Positions 5,940 through 6,764 of a stretch of 6,764 nt of DNA are shown here, one piece after another. Made by a program: the position numbers and the translations under genes. This DNA comes from Bacteroidota bacterium (lineage in GTDB: Bacteria > Bacteroidota > Bacteroidia > Bacteroidales > UBA1556), in NCBI GenBank assembly GCA_003973505.1, contig QNXT01000318.1, positions 1 to 6,764 of the forward strand, in the 5' to 3' direction. The notes beneath the pieces are model-generated. The model was not told the origin of the DNA and made no database searches. It was given only the letters and a program-made list of their open reading frames with translations. Every line of letters begins with the position of its first letter. The stretch's first letter is position 1.

Positions 5940-6764
5940 ATGAAAATGAATTTCAGTAAAAAAGACGCAATAATTATTGCCGCAGCCTTAGTAATAGGTT
6001 TGGTAATAGGTAAATTTGCCTTCGGTGGCAATGAAGAAGATAATCATGAGGGACACGAACTGGTGCAAGTAACCGAAAATGGGGGAACCATTTGGACTTG
6101 CTCTATGCACCCGCAAATTCGAATGGATGAACCGGGTAATTGCCCAATCTGTGGTATGGAATTAATTCCTGCCGATGATGCTGGTTCCGATGAGGATGCA
6201 AGTGATCCTAATGAGATTCAAATGTCGGCTTCGGCAATGAAGTTGGCTGATGTGCAAACCGTGATAGTAAAACGTGGAATGCCCGATAAGAATGTATTCC
6301 TTTTGGGAAAAGTAAAAGCCGATGAACGAAATATAGCTGAACTTACTGCCCGTTTTGGAGGCCGAATAGAAAAGCTGTACGTAAATTATAGAGGTCAGCA
6401 AGTGCAAAAAGGAGAGAAGTTGGCAAGTATTTATTCGCCCGACTTGATAACTGCACAGCGTGAGCTATTGGAAGCTGCAAAATATAAGGATGATAATCCG
6501 GCATTTTACCGCTCGGCACGTGCTAAATTAAAACTTTGGGACTTGACAGACGGACAAATCGATCGCATTGAAAAGGACGGTGAGCCCATGATTAATTTCG
6601 ATATTCTTTCCCCTATTTCGGGTACGATAACTCGTCGCGATGTGGCTTTGGGTGATTATGTGAAAGAGGGAAACCCCTTATTTGAAGTGATTGATTTGCA
6701 TAAAGTTTGGGTGATGTTTGATGCCTACGAAAGTGATTTGCCCTGGATTAGAAAAGGAGATAAA
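5940..6764 (+). CDS. cusB: CusB-type RND membrane-fusion protein with heavy-metal-binding domain (3' end outside window)
   Basis: This is the periplasmic adaptor that joins the pump to the outer-membrane duct; 275 residues are present and the frame is open to the last base. Residues 9-29 are a hydrophobic N-terminal anchor or signal (DAIIIAAALVIGLVIG). Residues 52-77 form the small heavy-metal-binding domain found on many CusB proteins: WTCSMHP, then NCPICGMELIP, with Cys54, Met56, His57, Cys68, Cys71 and Met73 as likely ligands. An acidic linker follows (78-92). The first lipoyl half is about 134-166 (GGRIEKLYVNYRGQQVQKGEKL), then SPDLITAQREL, the family hallmark leading into the short helical hairpin (about 167-212). 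The second lipoyl half is about 220-253 (ILSPISGTITRRDVALGDYV), followed by the start of the beta-barrel (VWVMFDAYESDLPWIRKGD). The leader AAAAAGATAAG gives only a weak ribosome site; a second ATG two codons in (5946) is equally possible. About a third or more of the protein, including any C-terminal domain, is missing. Confidence 0.93.
   Translation, partial: MKMNFSKKDAIIIAAALVIGLVIGKFAFGGNEEDNHEGHELVQVTENGGTIWTCSMHPQIRMDEPGNCPICGMELIPADDAGSDEDASDPNEIQMSASAMKLADVQTVIVKRGMPDKNVFLLGKVKADERNIAELTARFGGRIEKLYVNYRGQQVQKGEKLASIYSPDLITAQRELLEAAKYKDDNPAFYRSARAKLKLWDLTDGQIDRIEKDGEPMINFDILSPISGTITRRDVALGDYVKEGNPLFEVIDLHKVWVMFDAYESDLPWIRKGDK

Overview
The window is a stretch of heavy-metal efflux operon, all on the + strand, from what looks like a member of the Bacteroidota. 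The evidence for that phylum is the moderately AT-rich composition, two gene starts with no proper Shine-Dalgarno sequence (cusA and cusB), an enlarged CusA-type pump (1289 residues, against 1047 in E. coli CusA), and short palindromic and heptamer repeats of a kind I recall from Bacteroidota genomes. I cannot name a genus from this sequence.

Layout: (1) 1-216 is the 3' end of a DUF302-family gene. (2) 217-307 is a 91-base gap dominated by six copies of a 7-base repeat. (3) 308-4177 is a complete CusA/CzcA-type RND pump. Its TM4 proton-relay signature and conserved three-methionine site point to Cu(I)/Ag(I). (4) 4167-5792 is a TolC-family outer-membrane factor whose best translation start overlaps the end of cusA. 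Its signal peptide begins only 131 codons later, at 4560. The intervening sequence (4200-4541) is two diverged copies of a palindromic repeat that stay open in the tolC frame. (5) 5793-5939 is a 147-base gap with another two-hairpin element of the same style and then a separate nested hairpin. (6) 5940-6764 is the 5' part of a CusB-type membrane-fusion protein with an N-terminal heavy-metal-binding domain. It runs off the window.

Function: CusA (inner-membrane proton-driven pump), CusB (periplasmic adaptor) and the TolC-like protein (outer-membrane duct) would form one tripartite export machine for monovalent copper or silver. The CxMHP/CPxCGM domain on CusB is a plausible periplasmic metal-loading site. 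The DUF302 protein is a common companion of metal-efflux genes, but its role is not established.

No new defence or mobile system is visible. The most unusual point is the repeat colonisation on both sides of tolC, which appears to have been built into the tolC reading frame upstream of the export signal.
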